Shown here: one piece after another, positions 39,852 through 47,585 of the stretch
Layout of the letters: every line of letters begins with the position of its first letter
How positions within the stretch are numbered: the first letter of the stretch is position 1
Source of the DNA: Streptomyces cylindrosporus
GTDB taxonomy: Bacteria > Actinomycetota > Actinomycetes > Streptomycetales > Streptomycetaceae
DNA length: 64,000 nucleotides
Assembly: GCF_022698165.1 (NCBI RefSeq)
Contig: NZ_JALDAY010000001.1
Coordinates: 310,001-374,000, forward strand
Reading direction: 5' to 3'
Notes under the pieces: model-generated
Told to the model about the DNA's origin: nothing
Seen by the model: the letters and a program-made list of their open reading frames with translations, nothing else
The model's database searches: none
Position numbers and translations under genes: made by a program

Positions 39852-40505
39852 ATGAGTGAAGGGCGCGCGGGAAGCACGACCGGCGCGCGGGGGGCGGACG
39901 CGGAGTCCGTCGGCGACGGCCGGCGCAACCAGAAGCTGCGCACCCGCCGCGCGCTGGTCGACGCCGCGGTCTCCCTGGTCCGCGAGGGCAGACAGGTCAC
40001 GATCGCCGACGCCGCCCAGGTGGCCCAGGTGTCGGTGGCGACCGCCTACCGCTACTTCTCCAACCCGCAGGAGCTGCTCCGCGAGACCAAGACGGTCGCC
40101 CGCGGCTTCGAGGCGGTCGCCGACCTGCCCGAGGACCCGGCCGAGCGGCTGGACCTCGTGGTCTCCCGAATCGCGGACATGCAGCTCGGCGACGAGGCGG
40201 TGTGGCGGGCGGTGCTCATCGCCTCCCTGACCCGCTGGACCGAGCCGTCCGGGGACGACGACACCCCCATCCGCAACCGCCGCCGCCTCGACGTCACCCG
40301 CACCGCCCTCGAACCCCTCGCGGCGACCCTCCCACCCGAGGTCCACCGCCGCCTGACCAACGCGGTCAACCTCGTCTACGGCGTGGAAGCCCTCGTAACG
40401 ACCCGCGACGTCTGCGAACTCGACCCCGAGGAGGCGAAGGCCGTGATGCGATGGGCGGCGGGGGCACTGCTGGAGAGGGCGCTCAGGGAGGCGGGGCGGG
40501 AGTGA
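39852..40505 (+). CDS. TetR/AcrR family regulator
   Basis: A 217-residue repressor with the N-terminal helix-turn-helix (RRALVDAAVSLVREGRQVTIADAAQVAQVSVATAYRYFSNPQEL). An alpha-helical ligand domain follows. The ATG is preceded by AGAGGAAA. Its likely target is the divergent SnoaL-like gene. The ligand is unknown. Confidence 0.92.
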   Translation: MSEGRAGSTTGARGADAESVGDGRRNQKLRTRRALVDAAVSLVREGRQVTIADAAQVAQVSVATAYRYFSNPQELLRETKTVARGFEAVADLPEDPAERLDLVVSRIADMQLGDEAVWRAVLIASLTRWTEPSGDDDTPIRNRRRLDVTRTALEPLAATLPPEVHRRLTNAVNLVYGVEALVTTRDVCELDPEEAKAVMRWAAGALLERALREAGRE

Positions 40506-40855
40506 GGGGGGCAGGGTAGTGGGGCGGAGTAGGCGGCTTGGGGTGAGCGGGGCGGGAGCGAGTGGGCCGTCAGCGAGTGGTCTGGGGGCGAGCCAGGCGG
40601 GATGAGATGGCGGGGGTGCGGGGGCCCGGTGGCGTGAGCCGCTTGAGGTGAGCCGGTCGGCGGTGAGTGGGCCGGGGGCGAGCCAGGCCTGATGAGGAGG
40701 CGGGGCCGCGGGGGACCGGTGGTGTGAGCGGGGCGAGGGCGCGGAAGCTCCGGCGGTGTAGGCGGGGCGGGGATGCGGAGGGCCCGGTGATGAGTGGCGC
40801 GGGGATGCAGAAGGTCTGGTCGTGAGCGGGCCGAGCCCCGTGCCGGGGCGAGCGG
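40506..40855. repeat. G-rich degenerate tandem-repeat region
   Basis: No credible gene lies here. The + strand is strongly G-biased and built from diverged units containing GGGGGCGAGCCAGGC and TGATGAG or GGATGAG, about 90 bp apart (near 40583 and 40675), with partial copies on both sides. Antisense ORFs through it read as repeated proline/alanine-rich sequence and look non-coding. G-quadruplex formation is plausible. Confidence 0.65.
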
Positions 40856-40879
40856 GTGGCAATTGACGAGGAGGGCTGG

Positions 40880-41323
40880 ATGAGCGAGCACTGGGACGCG
40901 CGGGACGCCGGTGTGTTGCGGCTGCCGTCCGGGCGGCTGGTGCGTGGGCGTGGTCTGCGGCGGGTCCTCGACCCGACGGCGGTCAGGCCCTCGTACGCCC
41001 TGTATCTCCTCGGCAGTCAACCCTCGCCCGTCCCTTGGCAGTTCACCTGGATCCGCTGGCCCGACTTCCGGCTCCCCGCCGACCGGCCGGCCGCTCGCGC
41101 CGCCCTGGCCGGGGCCTGGGAGCGCGCGGCCGACGAGCGGGTCGAGGTCGCCTGTGGTGGCGGGCGCGGGCGGACCGGGACGGCGCTGGCCTGTCTGGCG
41201 GTGCTGGACGGCGTACCGGCGGACGAGGCCGTGGAGTTCGTACGGCGGCACTACCACCCGCGGGCCGTGGAGACGCCGTGGCAGCGGCGGTACGTGCGCC
41301 GGTTCGGCGAGACCGGGGTCTAG
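40880..41323 (+). CDS. Protein-tyrosine-phosphatase-like protein
   Basis: A 147-residue protein with a Cx5R(T) phosphatase loop: Cys92-GGGRG-Arg98-TG. The usual histidine before the cysteine is replaced (VACGGGRGRTG), so activity is likely but not certain. The general region PWQFTWIRWPDFRLP may hold the acid aspartate. ATG 40880 has AGGAGG 6 nt upstream and is preferred to the GTG at 40856. It is convergent with the acetyltransferase; the stops share CTAG. Confidence 0.8.
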   Translation: MSEHWDARDAGVLRLPSGRLVRGRGLRRVLDPTAVRPSYALYLLGSQPSPVPWQFTWIRWPDFRLPADRPAARAALAGAWERAADERVEVACGGGRGRTGTALACLAVLDGVPADEAVEFVRRHYHPRAVETPWQRRYVRRFGETGV

Positions 41324-41799
41324 AGCCGCAGCCGCATCACCAGGCGGTCCGCGCCCGGGCCGAAGTAGTCCTTGCGGACGGTCTGTTCGGCGGTGAAGCC
41401 GAGGGTCTCGTAGAGGAGGATTGCCGCTGCGTTCGACGGGGCGACGGTGAGGAGCACCTCGCGTACACCGATGCCGCGCAGCCGGCCCAGTACCTCCTCC
41501 ATCAGCCGCCGCCCGTAGCCCCGGCCGCGCTCGTCCCGGGTGATGCCCAGGCCCAGGATCCAGCTGCGGCTCTTGTCGGGGCGGGTGCCCACGAGCACGT
41601 ATCCCTTGAGCGCGGTGCCGTCGTCGAGGACCAGCAGGTGGTCCGGGTACACGTCGTACATCTGACGCAGTACGAAGTAGGGGTACGGCTCCTCCGGGAA
41701 GGCTTCCCGGTCGAGGAGGGCCAGCGCGTCGAGGTCCGCTTCCGTGACGCTTCTCAGCCGAAGTTGCCGTGCGGCTCGACGCGCGGGCAGAGCAGTCAT
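41320..41799 (-). CDS. GNAT family N-acetyltransferase
   Basis: A 159-residue GNAT domain with the acetyl-CoA pyrophosphate loop in GITRDERGRGYGRRLMEEVL (Q/RxxGxG/A), and VAPSNAAAILLYETLGF near the C-terminus. RimI-like proteins of this type acetylate protein N-termini or small amines. ATG 41799 follows GGGAGGTGGC. The in-frame ATG at 41862 lacks an RBS. Confidence 0.9.
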   Translation of the reverse strand: MTALPARRAARQLRLRSVTEADLDALALLDREAFPEEPYPYFVLRQMYDVYPDHLLVLDDGTALKGYVLVGTRPDKSRSWILGLGITRDERGRGYGRRLMEEVLGRLRGIGVREVLLTVAPSNAAAILLYETLGFTAEQTVRKDYFGPGADRLVMRLRL

Positions 41800-41961
41800 G
41801 CCACCTCCCGGGGGTTCCGCTCGGGTTCCGCTCAGGATGACGGCACGGCTTACATGCAACAAGCACGCTTTCGGCTATGTCATTTTATCGACCTTGTTAC
41901 CCGATCGGGCGTACTAAGGTGGTAGCTTTCTCCGCGGACTCGCCGGGGTGTATGGTCGAGC

Positions 41962-42780
41962 ATGACCTCCCGAGCTCCGGTCGAAACGTGCGTCCTCAAT
42001 GACGATGCACCATGGAACGAATTCGACCCCAGCGCATACCTTGACCAGAATTACCGTGATCTTCTCGACGTGGATGCGGAGATCCTTTCACTGGTAAGGG
42101 ATCACTTCAGCGATCATTTCAGCGCCCGCACAGACCACGTCGAACGGCCGATTCTGGGTATTGACATCGGGGCGGGAGCCAATCTCTATCCGGCGTTGGC
42201 GATGCTGCCGTGGTGCGACCGGATCACCCTCTTCGAGCGCGCACCGAGGAACGTCGGCTATCTGCGGCAGCAGCGCGACAGCCTCGACCCGGACTGGGAC
42301 GCCTTCTGGAAGGTGCTGTCCGAGCGCGATCCCTACGCCGACATCGACGGCGAGCGGAACGAAAGATTTCGTAAAACGGTACGCGTCCAGAAGGGGAATC
42401 TGTTCAAGCTCGGTCGGCGGGGGCTCCTGGGTCTGCGGAACACCCAGGGCAAGTGGCAGATGGGGACGATGTTCTTCGTAGCGGAATCCATCTCCACCTC
42501 GCACGACGAGTTCCGGGAGGCGATCGAGTGCTTCATGCTCAGCCTCGCGCCCGGAGCTCCTTTCGCCGCCGCGTTCATGGAGGGCTCCCATGGGTATGAC
42601 GTTGGCAACCGGCATTTCCCCGCGTGCGACGTCGACGAGGCAGAGGTGAGGAAAAGCCTCGACGAGTTCACCGGGGAAATCGAGACAAAACGCCTGGGTG
42701 AGGTGAGCCATATGGTACGTCCAGGGCATACCGGAATCATCCTGGCTTACGGAAAGAGGAATCAGGGCCCCCGGTCCTGA
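41962..42780 (+). CDS. SCO2525-family SAM-dependent methyltransferase
   Basis: A 272-residue class I methyltransferase of the PNMT/NNMT/TEMT-like group, matching the family I recall as SCO2525. SAM motif I is ILGIDIGAGANLYPALAML, followed by the acidic ITLFERAPRNVGYL. The N-terminus (AYLDQNYRDLLDVDAEIL) resembles the YLxxxY entry of PNMT-like enzymes. It opens a six-gene cassette. Codons are visibly less GC-rich (e.g. GAAAGATTTCGTAAAACG near 42360) than in the following genes, and the upstream 100 nt are A/T-rich. The substrate is unknown. Confidence 0.82.
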   Translation: MTSRAPVETCVLNDDAPWNEFDPSAYLDQNYRDLLDVDAEILSLVRDHFSDHFSARTDHVERPILGIDIGAGANLYPALAMLPWCDRITLFERAPRNVGYLRQQRDSLDPDWDAFWKVLSERDPYADIDGERNERFRKTVRVQKGNLFKLGRRGLLGLRNTQGKWQMGTMFFVAESISTSHDEFREAIECFMLSLAPGAPFAAAFMEGSHGYDVGNRHFPACDVDEAEVRKSLDEFTGEIETKRLGEVSHMVRPGHTGIILAYGKRNQGPRS

Positions 42781-42847
42781 ATTTCCCGTTCCGGAATCTG
42801 GTCTCGGGGCCGGGGCAGCGGTCACGACCTGTGTGAGGGGCATGGGG

Positions 42848-44680
42848 ATGGAGATCAAGCCGAGGGCTCATCTGCTTCAGATCTGGGAAGCGATCGCCCG
42901 CCACTCCTTCGAAGACGGACGCTGGGGCTGGGGCGACTGGGGAGGACAGAGCAGCGTCGCCGACGCCGAGCGGCTGCTGTGCCTCATGTACCCGGCCACC
43001 GAGATCCCCGAGTTCCGGCTCGACGAGCCGGACACCACCCAGAAGGACGTCCAGCGCGCGCTCAGACAGGTCGGCGGCCGCACCGAGATCCCGGCGGCCC
43101 TGGTCGCCGCCCTCACCGAGTTCATGCACCAGCACACCGCGCCCGACGGCAGCCCAAGCTTCGCCGGCGGCTACTACTTCACCGCCGAGGACCCGGACGC
43201 CGAAATCACTCCGGAACAGCGGGACTTGGGCGTGGTCGACTCCTTCTCCATGTCCGTCACCCTGTGCCTGGCCACCCTCGGCTTCATCGACAAGTACCAG
43301 GGCACCACGGTCCGTTCGGACGTACGGGAGGCCGTCGAGCAGCTCAAACAGGCCACCAGCGAACGGCTCACCGCAGCCATGGTCGGCCTGCTGCGTTCCT
43401 TCACCGTCAACGTCTTCGACGCCGACACCACCCAGGGCCGGCGCCTGGCCCGCACCCTCGGCCAGCGCCGGCTGTCCGAACGGGCCGTGCTCCAGCAGTT
43501 CCAGGAAAGCTTCGCGGCCCTGCGCGCCACCATCGCCGACCGCATCACCCTCGGCGTCGACGTCGCGGACGGCCTCCAGGACCCCAGCATGATGTTCGAG
43601 TGCGGCTGGGCCTGGGGCATGGTGCGCGACGCGCCCGTGATCAGGCCCACCGACCGCGACGGCATCGCCGACCCCGTGCCCTACCTCTACTTCACCGTCG
43701 TCGCCCTGGACGGCATCCAGGACCTGTCCTCCGACCGCACCCTCGCCCTCGGCCTGCTCACCGAGGAGCAGCAGACGCTCGCCGAGGCGCTGCGGCTGCG
43801 CTGGACCGTCACCCGCGAGTACTGGTCGGGCATCGCGCGGTTCGGCGCGGACCGCTGGCCGCTGGAGGACATCCCCTGGCGGGTCACCAACCAGAAGCTC
43901 GAATCCGAGTACTTCTCGCTCTCCGTGGCCTCGCTCGTCGTCCACGACCTGATCCGCAGCCGGGCCGGCGACGAGGAACTCGCCCGCACGGCCGAGGTGT
44001 TGTGGCGCCTGGCCGAACGCGGCCGCATCAACAGCCCCCTCACCCGCGACGACCGCTCGCTCGAACTCCACAGCCCCGGCGTCGTCCTGCCCCTGGAGGG
44101 CAGCGAAAGCCTCGGCCCCCAGCTGCGCTGGACCGTCACCGACTTCTCCGCCCACCTCCTCAAGCGCACCGTTCAACTGGCCGCGTTCTCCGGCAACATC
44201 GCCACCCAGAACCGGCTGCTGGAGCTGGCCGAGGACACCTTCGAGCACCTGTGGCAGCGGCGCATCGAGGACGGCGAGGGCGCCGACCTGTGGGACGACG
44301 TCCAGGCGGTGTTCCCGGTCGCGCCCAAGCGCGAGGGCCCGCTGTCCTGGAGCATGACCGAGCGCCTCACCGAGTGCATGGTCGCCGCGTACAACTTCTA
44401 CGCGCGTGAGCCGGTGCGCAGCCCCCAACTCGGCACCTACGCGACCGCGTTGATCAGTGAGGCCACCCACCGCTTCGGCAAGGAGCAGATGACGTCCGTC
44501 GTCGCCACCGACAGCGACCTGGCGAAGTCCCTGCGGACCATCGAGATCCGGCTGCGGCGGGCCCGCGAACTCGTCCGCCGGCAGCCCGGAACCGCGAGCG
44601 CCCTCGCGATGTCCGTGCTCGTGGAGCTAGACACCCTCGCCCAGGCCCGCGGAGCCGCCGCCGGGGAGGTACGACGGTGA
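42848..44680 (+). CDS. SCO2524-family protein of unknown function
   Basis: A 610-residue, mostly helical cytoplasmic protein matching the SCO2524 family as I recall it. No catalytic motif is recognised. Segments such as LLQIWEAIARHSFEDGRWGWGDWGG and NSRADAERLL-like helices suggest a protein-interaction scaffold. ATG 42848 is chosen because GAGGGG lies 7 nt upstream; ATG 42842 and GTG 42833 are in frame. It overlaps the ATPase gene by 4 bp, and is its most tightly coupled partner. Confidence 0.8.
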   Translation: MEIKPRAHLLQIWEAIARHSFEDGRWGWGDWGGQSSVADAERLLCLMYPATEIPEFRLDEPDTTQKDVQRALRQVGGRTEIPAALVAALTEFMHQHTAPDGSPSFAGGYYFTAEDPDAEITPEQRDLGVVDSFSMSVTLCLATLGFIDKYQGTTVRSDVREAVEQLKQATSERLTAAMVGLLRSFTVNVFDADTTQGRRLARTLGQRRLSERAVLQQFQESFAALRATIADRITLGVDVADGLQDPSMMFECGWAWGMVRDAPVIRPTDRDGIADPVPYLYFTVVALDGIQDLSSDRTLALGLLTEEQQTLAEALRLRWTVTREYWSGIARFGADRWPLEDIPWRVTNQKLESEYFSLSVASLVVHDLIRSRAGDEELARTAEVLWRLAERGRINSPLTRDDRSLELHSPGVVLPLEGSESLGPQLRWTVTDFSAHLLKRTVQLAAFSGNIATQNRLLELAEDTFEHLWQRRIEDGEGADLWDDVQAVFPVAPKREGPLSWSMTERLTECMVAAYNFYAREPVRSPQLGTYATALISEATHRFGKEQMTSVVATDSDLAKSLRTIEIRLRRARELVRRQPGTASALAMSVLVELDTLAQARGAAAGEVRR

Positions 44681-45594
44681 TCGTGTTCGCCGCCTCCGAC
44701 AAGGGAGGCACCGGCCGCTCCGTGACCAGCGCCAACCTCGCCTACCAGCGGGCACTGGCCGGGGACGATGTGGTCTACGTCGACTTCGACTTCGGCTCGC
44801 CCACCGCGCCCGCCGTCTTCGACGTGCCCGACATGCAGCGCGGCATCGAGAACGGCGGCCTGCACTCGTACCTGGAGGGAACGGCCCCCGAACCGGCCCG
44901 GATCGACGTCTGGCGGCGTACCGAGCACCCCGTCCTGCGCCGCACGCCCATCGGCGCGGGCCGGCTCGTGCTGCTGCCCGGCGACGCGAGCGGCGGCGAG
45001 TTCGTCACGGACCAGGACTCCGTGCACCGCTGCGTGGACCTCCTGCTGCGCCTGAACGCCGAGTTCGACCTGATCCTCGTCGACCTCAGCGCCGGCCGCA
45101 GCTACGCCATGGACATGGTCCTGGAGGCCACCGCGGGCCGCGAGCTGCAGCAGGTCGTCTCCCGCTGGGTGGTCTTCCACCGCTGGACCCGCCAGCACGT
45201 CATCGCCGCCGCCGGGCTGGTCTTCGCCGAGCGCGGCCTGCTGGAGGGCGGCGCCGAACGCGGCCACGACAAGGACGCCCTCAGGTCCGTGATCCGCTTC
45301 GTGCGCGCCGCCGTACCGGACCCGGACTCCGCACTGTGGTCGCACCTGTCGCCCGCCCAGTTCGCCTGGATGCAGATGTACGACGAGAAGCTGCGCCGGC
45401 TCGCGGCCGAACTCGGCGTCGGGGACAGCGTGTTGCTGGGGACCGTGCCGCTGGAGCCGATCCTGCAGTGGCGGGAACAGCTGATCACCGAGGAAGAGGT
45501 CGTGGCGACCCAGATCGCCAACAAGGAGACCCTGGACGCGATGGAGGCGATCGCCCGCCGCCTCACCGAGGACACCCACTGGGGGCAGCCGTGA
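44677..45594 (+). CDS. SCO2523-family variant P-loop (ParA/MinD-like) protein
   Basis: A 305-residue ParA/MinD-superfamily protein. The deviant Walker A normally reads KGGxGKT/S, but here it is SDKGGTGRS: Lys9 is the signature lysine, and the P-loop lysine is Arg14. Switch-like aspartates follow in YVDFDFGSP, and the Walker B-like strand is LILVDLSAG. The loss of the P-loop lysine suggests weak or no ATP hydrolysis, so it may act as a nucleotide-binding switch. Its GTG overlaps the SCO2524 stop, and its stop overlaps the next start. Confidence 0.84.
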   Translation: MIVFAASDKGGTGRSVTSANLAYQRALAGDDVVYVDFDFGSPTAPAVFDVPDMQRGIENGGLHSYLEGTAPEPARIDVWRRTEHPVLRRTPIGAGRLVLLPGDASGGEFVTDQDSVHRCVDLLLRLNAEFDLILVDLSAGRSYAMDMVLEATAGRELQQVVSRWVVFHRWTRQHVIAAAGLVFAERGLLEGGAERGHDKDALRSVIRFVRAAVPDPDSALWSHLSPAQFAWMQMYDEKLRRLAAELGVGDSVLLGTVPLEPILQWREQLITEEEVVATQIANKETLDAMEAIARRLTEDTHWGQP

Positions 45595-46553
45595 CGGACG
45601 TCTTCCGGGAGACCGCGGCGCAGCCCCGCACCGAGGCGGTGCCGCTCTCCCATCTCTCCCTGGAACTCGGCCACTTGTACATGGAGGACCTCGCGGACGG
45701 CCGGAAGGGCCTGCGCAGGCACTTCGAACGGGTACGGCCCTGGGCCGACGCGGCGCGCGCCGACCTCGCCGCCCGGACCACCGGCGGGCGGCCCCGGATG
45801 AGCACCTGCTTCCTCGTCGACGACTACTTCAGCCGCTTCTCCACCCCCGCCGACCTGCTGCCGCTCGTGCTGGAGGAGGCCGAGCGGGCCGGGCTCGTCA
45901 TCGACTACCTGGCCCGCGAGTCGGCCTGCGCCGTCGCCGACAAGGTCCCGCTCGCCCAGGCCGTCGCGGGCCGCCTGGTCGAGTCGCCGCCGCCCGGCAG
46001 CTACGGCGCCCGTCCGCCCGTCAGCGAGTCCGGCTGGCTCGCCAACGGCCAGCGAAGCCCCGCCGGGCGTTCCCCGCAGGCCATGCGCAGGGCCGAGCCC
46101 TGGCAGCCGCCCAGCGAGACCAACGCGCGCCGGCACTCGGTCTTCGTGGACGTCGAGCTGTGGGACGAGGACAAGGACGGCAACCGCACCTGGTCCTGCC
46201 CCTTCCTCGCCGCCGTCTGGCAGCTCGCCCGCCTCGGCCTGCTGCGCAACGAGGGCGAGGCCGTGCTGCGCCCGCGCGACGCGAGCCTCGGCGAACTCCC
46301 TGTCGAATGGGACGAGTTACCCCCACTGGTCCGGCTCAACGCCGACGCGGACCCGTTCAGCGCCTACCGCACCTGCTCCGTACTGCCCGCCCGCTTCCTG
46401 TCCGTGGAGCACGCGGTGCGGGTGATCCTCGACCAGACCGACGTCGACACCGGAGCCGTCGCCCAGATCAGCAGGCGCACCGACAACGAACGGCAGCCGA
46501 TGCCCGGCTCCGTCGTCGAGCGCGTCTCCTACGTGTTCTACCCGGAACCCTGA
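45591..46553 (+). CDS. SCO2522-family protein of unknown function
   Basis: A 320-residue soluble protein matching the SCO2522 family. Conserved-looking stretches are STCFLVDDYFSRFSTPADLLPLVLEEAERAGL near the N-terminus, WSCPFLAAVWQLARLGLLR in the middle and RFLSVEHAVRVILDQ near the end. I recognise no fold or active site. The GTG start is coupled to the ATPase, and the next gene begins one base after its stop, so it is an integral operon member. Confidence 0.78.
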   Translation: MTDVFRETAAQPRTEAVPLSHLSLELGHLYMEDLADGRKGLRRHFERVRPWADAARADLAARTTGGRPRMSTCFLVDDYFSRFSTPADLLPLVLEEAERAGLVIDYLARESACAVADKVPLAQAVAGRLVESPPPGSYGARPPVSESGWLANGQRSPAGRSPQAMRRAEPWQPPSETNARRHSVFVDVELWDEDKDGNRTWSCPFLAAVWQLARLGLLRNEGEAVLRPRDASLGELPVEWDELPPLVRLNADADPFSAYRTCSVLPARFLSVEHAVRVILDQTDVDTGAVAQISRRTDNERQPMPGSVVERVSYVFYPEP

Positions 46554-46554
46554 C

Positions 46555-47538
46555 ATGACGGCCCCGCCGGACACCGCACCCACGGTCCTGGCCTGTGGGG
46601 AGGTACGCACCTGCGTGCTCCCCTCCCGCCGGCCCCTCGACAGCGACGCGGCCGCCCAGCTCCTGCAACTGCGCGCCGACGAACGCGTCCTGGTCTCCAA
46701 GCGCCCCAACCTCTACGTGCTCTCCCCGCAGACCCTCACCGGCGTCGACTGCCGCCTGCCCACGGCCAACGGCGCGAAGGTCCGCGTGGTCGGCACGGTC
46801 GCCGTGCGCGCCGCCCTCACCGAGGGCCGGATACTGCAGAGCAGCGCCTACTTCCGCACCCCGGCCCAGGGCCCCGACCGGCGCCGCCCCTGGGGGCACT
46901 ACCTGATACGGCCCGGAGTGCTCGAACCCCTCGGCAGGCTCCCCGAGTCGGCCGCCGCCCAGGGCGTCCTCGCCGGCGGTCGGCCCGGCGAACTCGACCT
47001 CGGCCTGATCGCCGACGGCGTGCTCACCCCGCTCGTCCGGCACCCGCTGCTCGACCAGCGAGCGCCCCTCAAGTCCCGCCACACACGCCTGCGTTGGGCG
47101 GCGCTGCCGGCCGACCCCGGACAGGGTCCGGCCATCGAGGAGTTCACCCTCGCCGAGGACGACCTGCGCACCGTACGGCTGCGGGTGCCCGCCGGCACCG
47201 AGCCGGCCGCGATCGCCGCCCTGTGCGAGGACTTCGCGCTCCACGACTGGCTGCTCACCACGGTCGTACGGCTGCTCGACGGCCGGCTCGGCCCGGTCGA
47301 GGGCCCCGACGCGCTCACGGCGCTGCGGCCCGCCGTGGAGCACCTGATGCACCTGTGGATGCCACGGGCGCGCGGCGACCGCACCCTGCGCGCCCTGTGG
47401 GACGTACTGGAACACGACCCGGGATTCACCCGCCAGTGGGACAACCTCGTGCAGCGGGTCCGGGACCGACTTGCCCTGCTCAACGCTCTTCCGAAGCAGC
47501 CGGTCGCGCAGCCCGCGCGGGCGGGGGAGAAGACATGA
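46555..47538 (+). CDS. SCO2521-family protein of unknown function
   Basis: A 327-residue soluble protein matching the SCO2521 family. It has an N-terminal beta-rich part (VLACGEVRTCVLPSRRPL ... VLVSKRPNLYVLSPQTLTGVDC) and a C-terminal helical part (EHLMHLWMPRARGDRTLRALWDVL). No catalytic motif is seen. Its stop codon begins a chain of overlapping mini-ORFs that leads to the membrane protein. Confidence 0.78.
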   Translation: MTAPPDTAPTVLACGEVRTCVLPSRRPLDSDAAAQLLQLRADERVLVSKRPNLYVLSPQTLTGVDCRLPTANGAKVRVVGTVAVRAALTEGRILQSSAYFRTPAQGPDRRRPWGHYLIRPGVLEPLGRLPESAAAQGVLAGGRPGELDLGLIADGVLTPLVRHPLLDQRAPLKSRHTRLRWAALPADPGQGPAIEEFTLAEDDLRTVRLRVPAGTEPAAIAALCEDFALHDWLLTTVVRLLDGRLGPVEGPDALTALRPAVEHLMHLWMPRARGDRTLRALWDVLEHDPGFTRQWDNLVQRVRDRLALLNALPKQPVAQPARAGEKT

Positions 47539-47585
47539 CCGGGGATTCGCCATGACGGGGGACTCGACATGACGGGGGAGAAGAC
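47535..47585 (+). repeat. Three tandem 17-bp units forming coupled mini-ORFs
   Basis: ATGs occur at 47535, 47552, 47569 and 47586, exactly 17 nt apart. The first three encode MTGDSP, MTGDST and MTGEKT, and each stops at a TGA that overlaps the next ATG. The first ATG overlaps the stop of the SCO2521-family gene (whose end, GEKT, is part of a fourth unit), and the last is the start of the membrane protein. Each unit supplies a GGGG(A) ribosome-binding-like core. Confidence 0.85.

Noticed and set aside
39831..40862. Proline-rich minus-strand ORF through the G-rich repeat and tetR
   Set aside because: It reads repeated low-complexity Pro/Ala/Ser, is antisense to a clear TetR gene and has no convincing start.
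47535..47585. The 17-bp repeats as a CRISPR-like array
   Set aside because: The units are contiguous with no spacers and only three full copies. They are better explained as coupled mini-ORFs.
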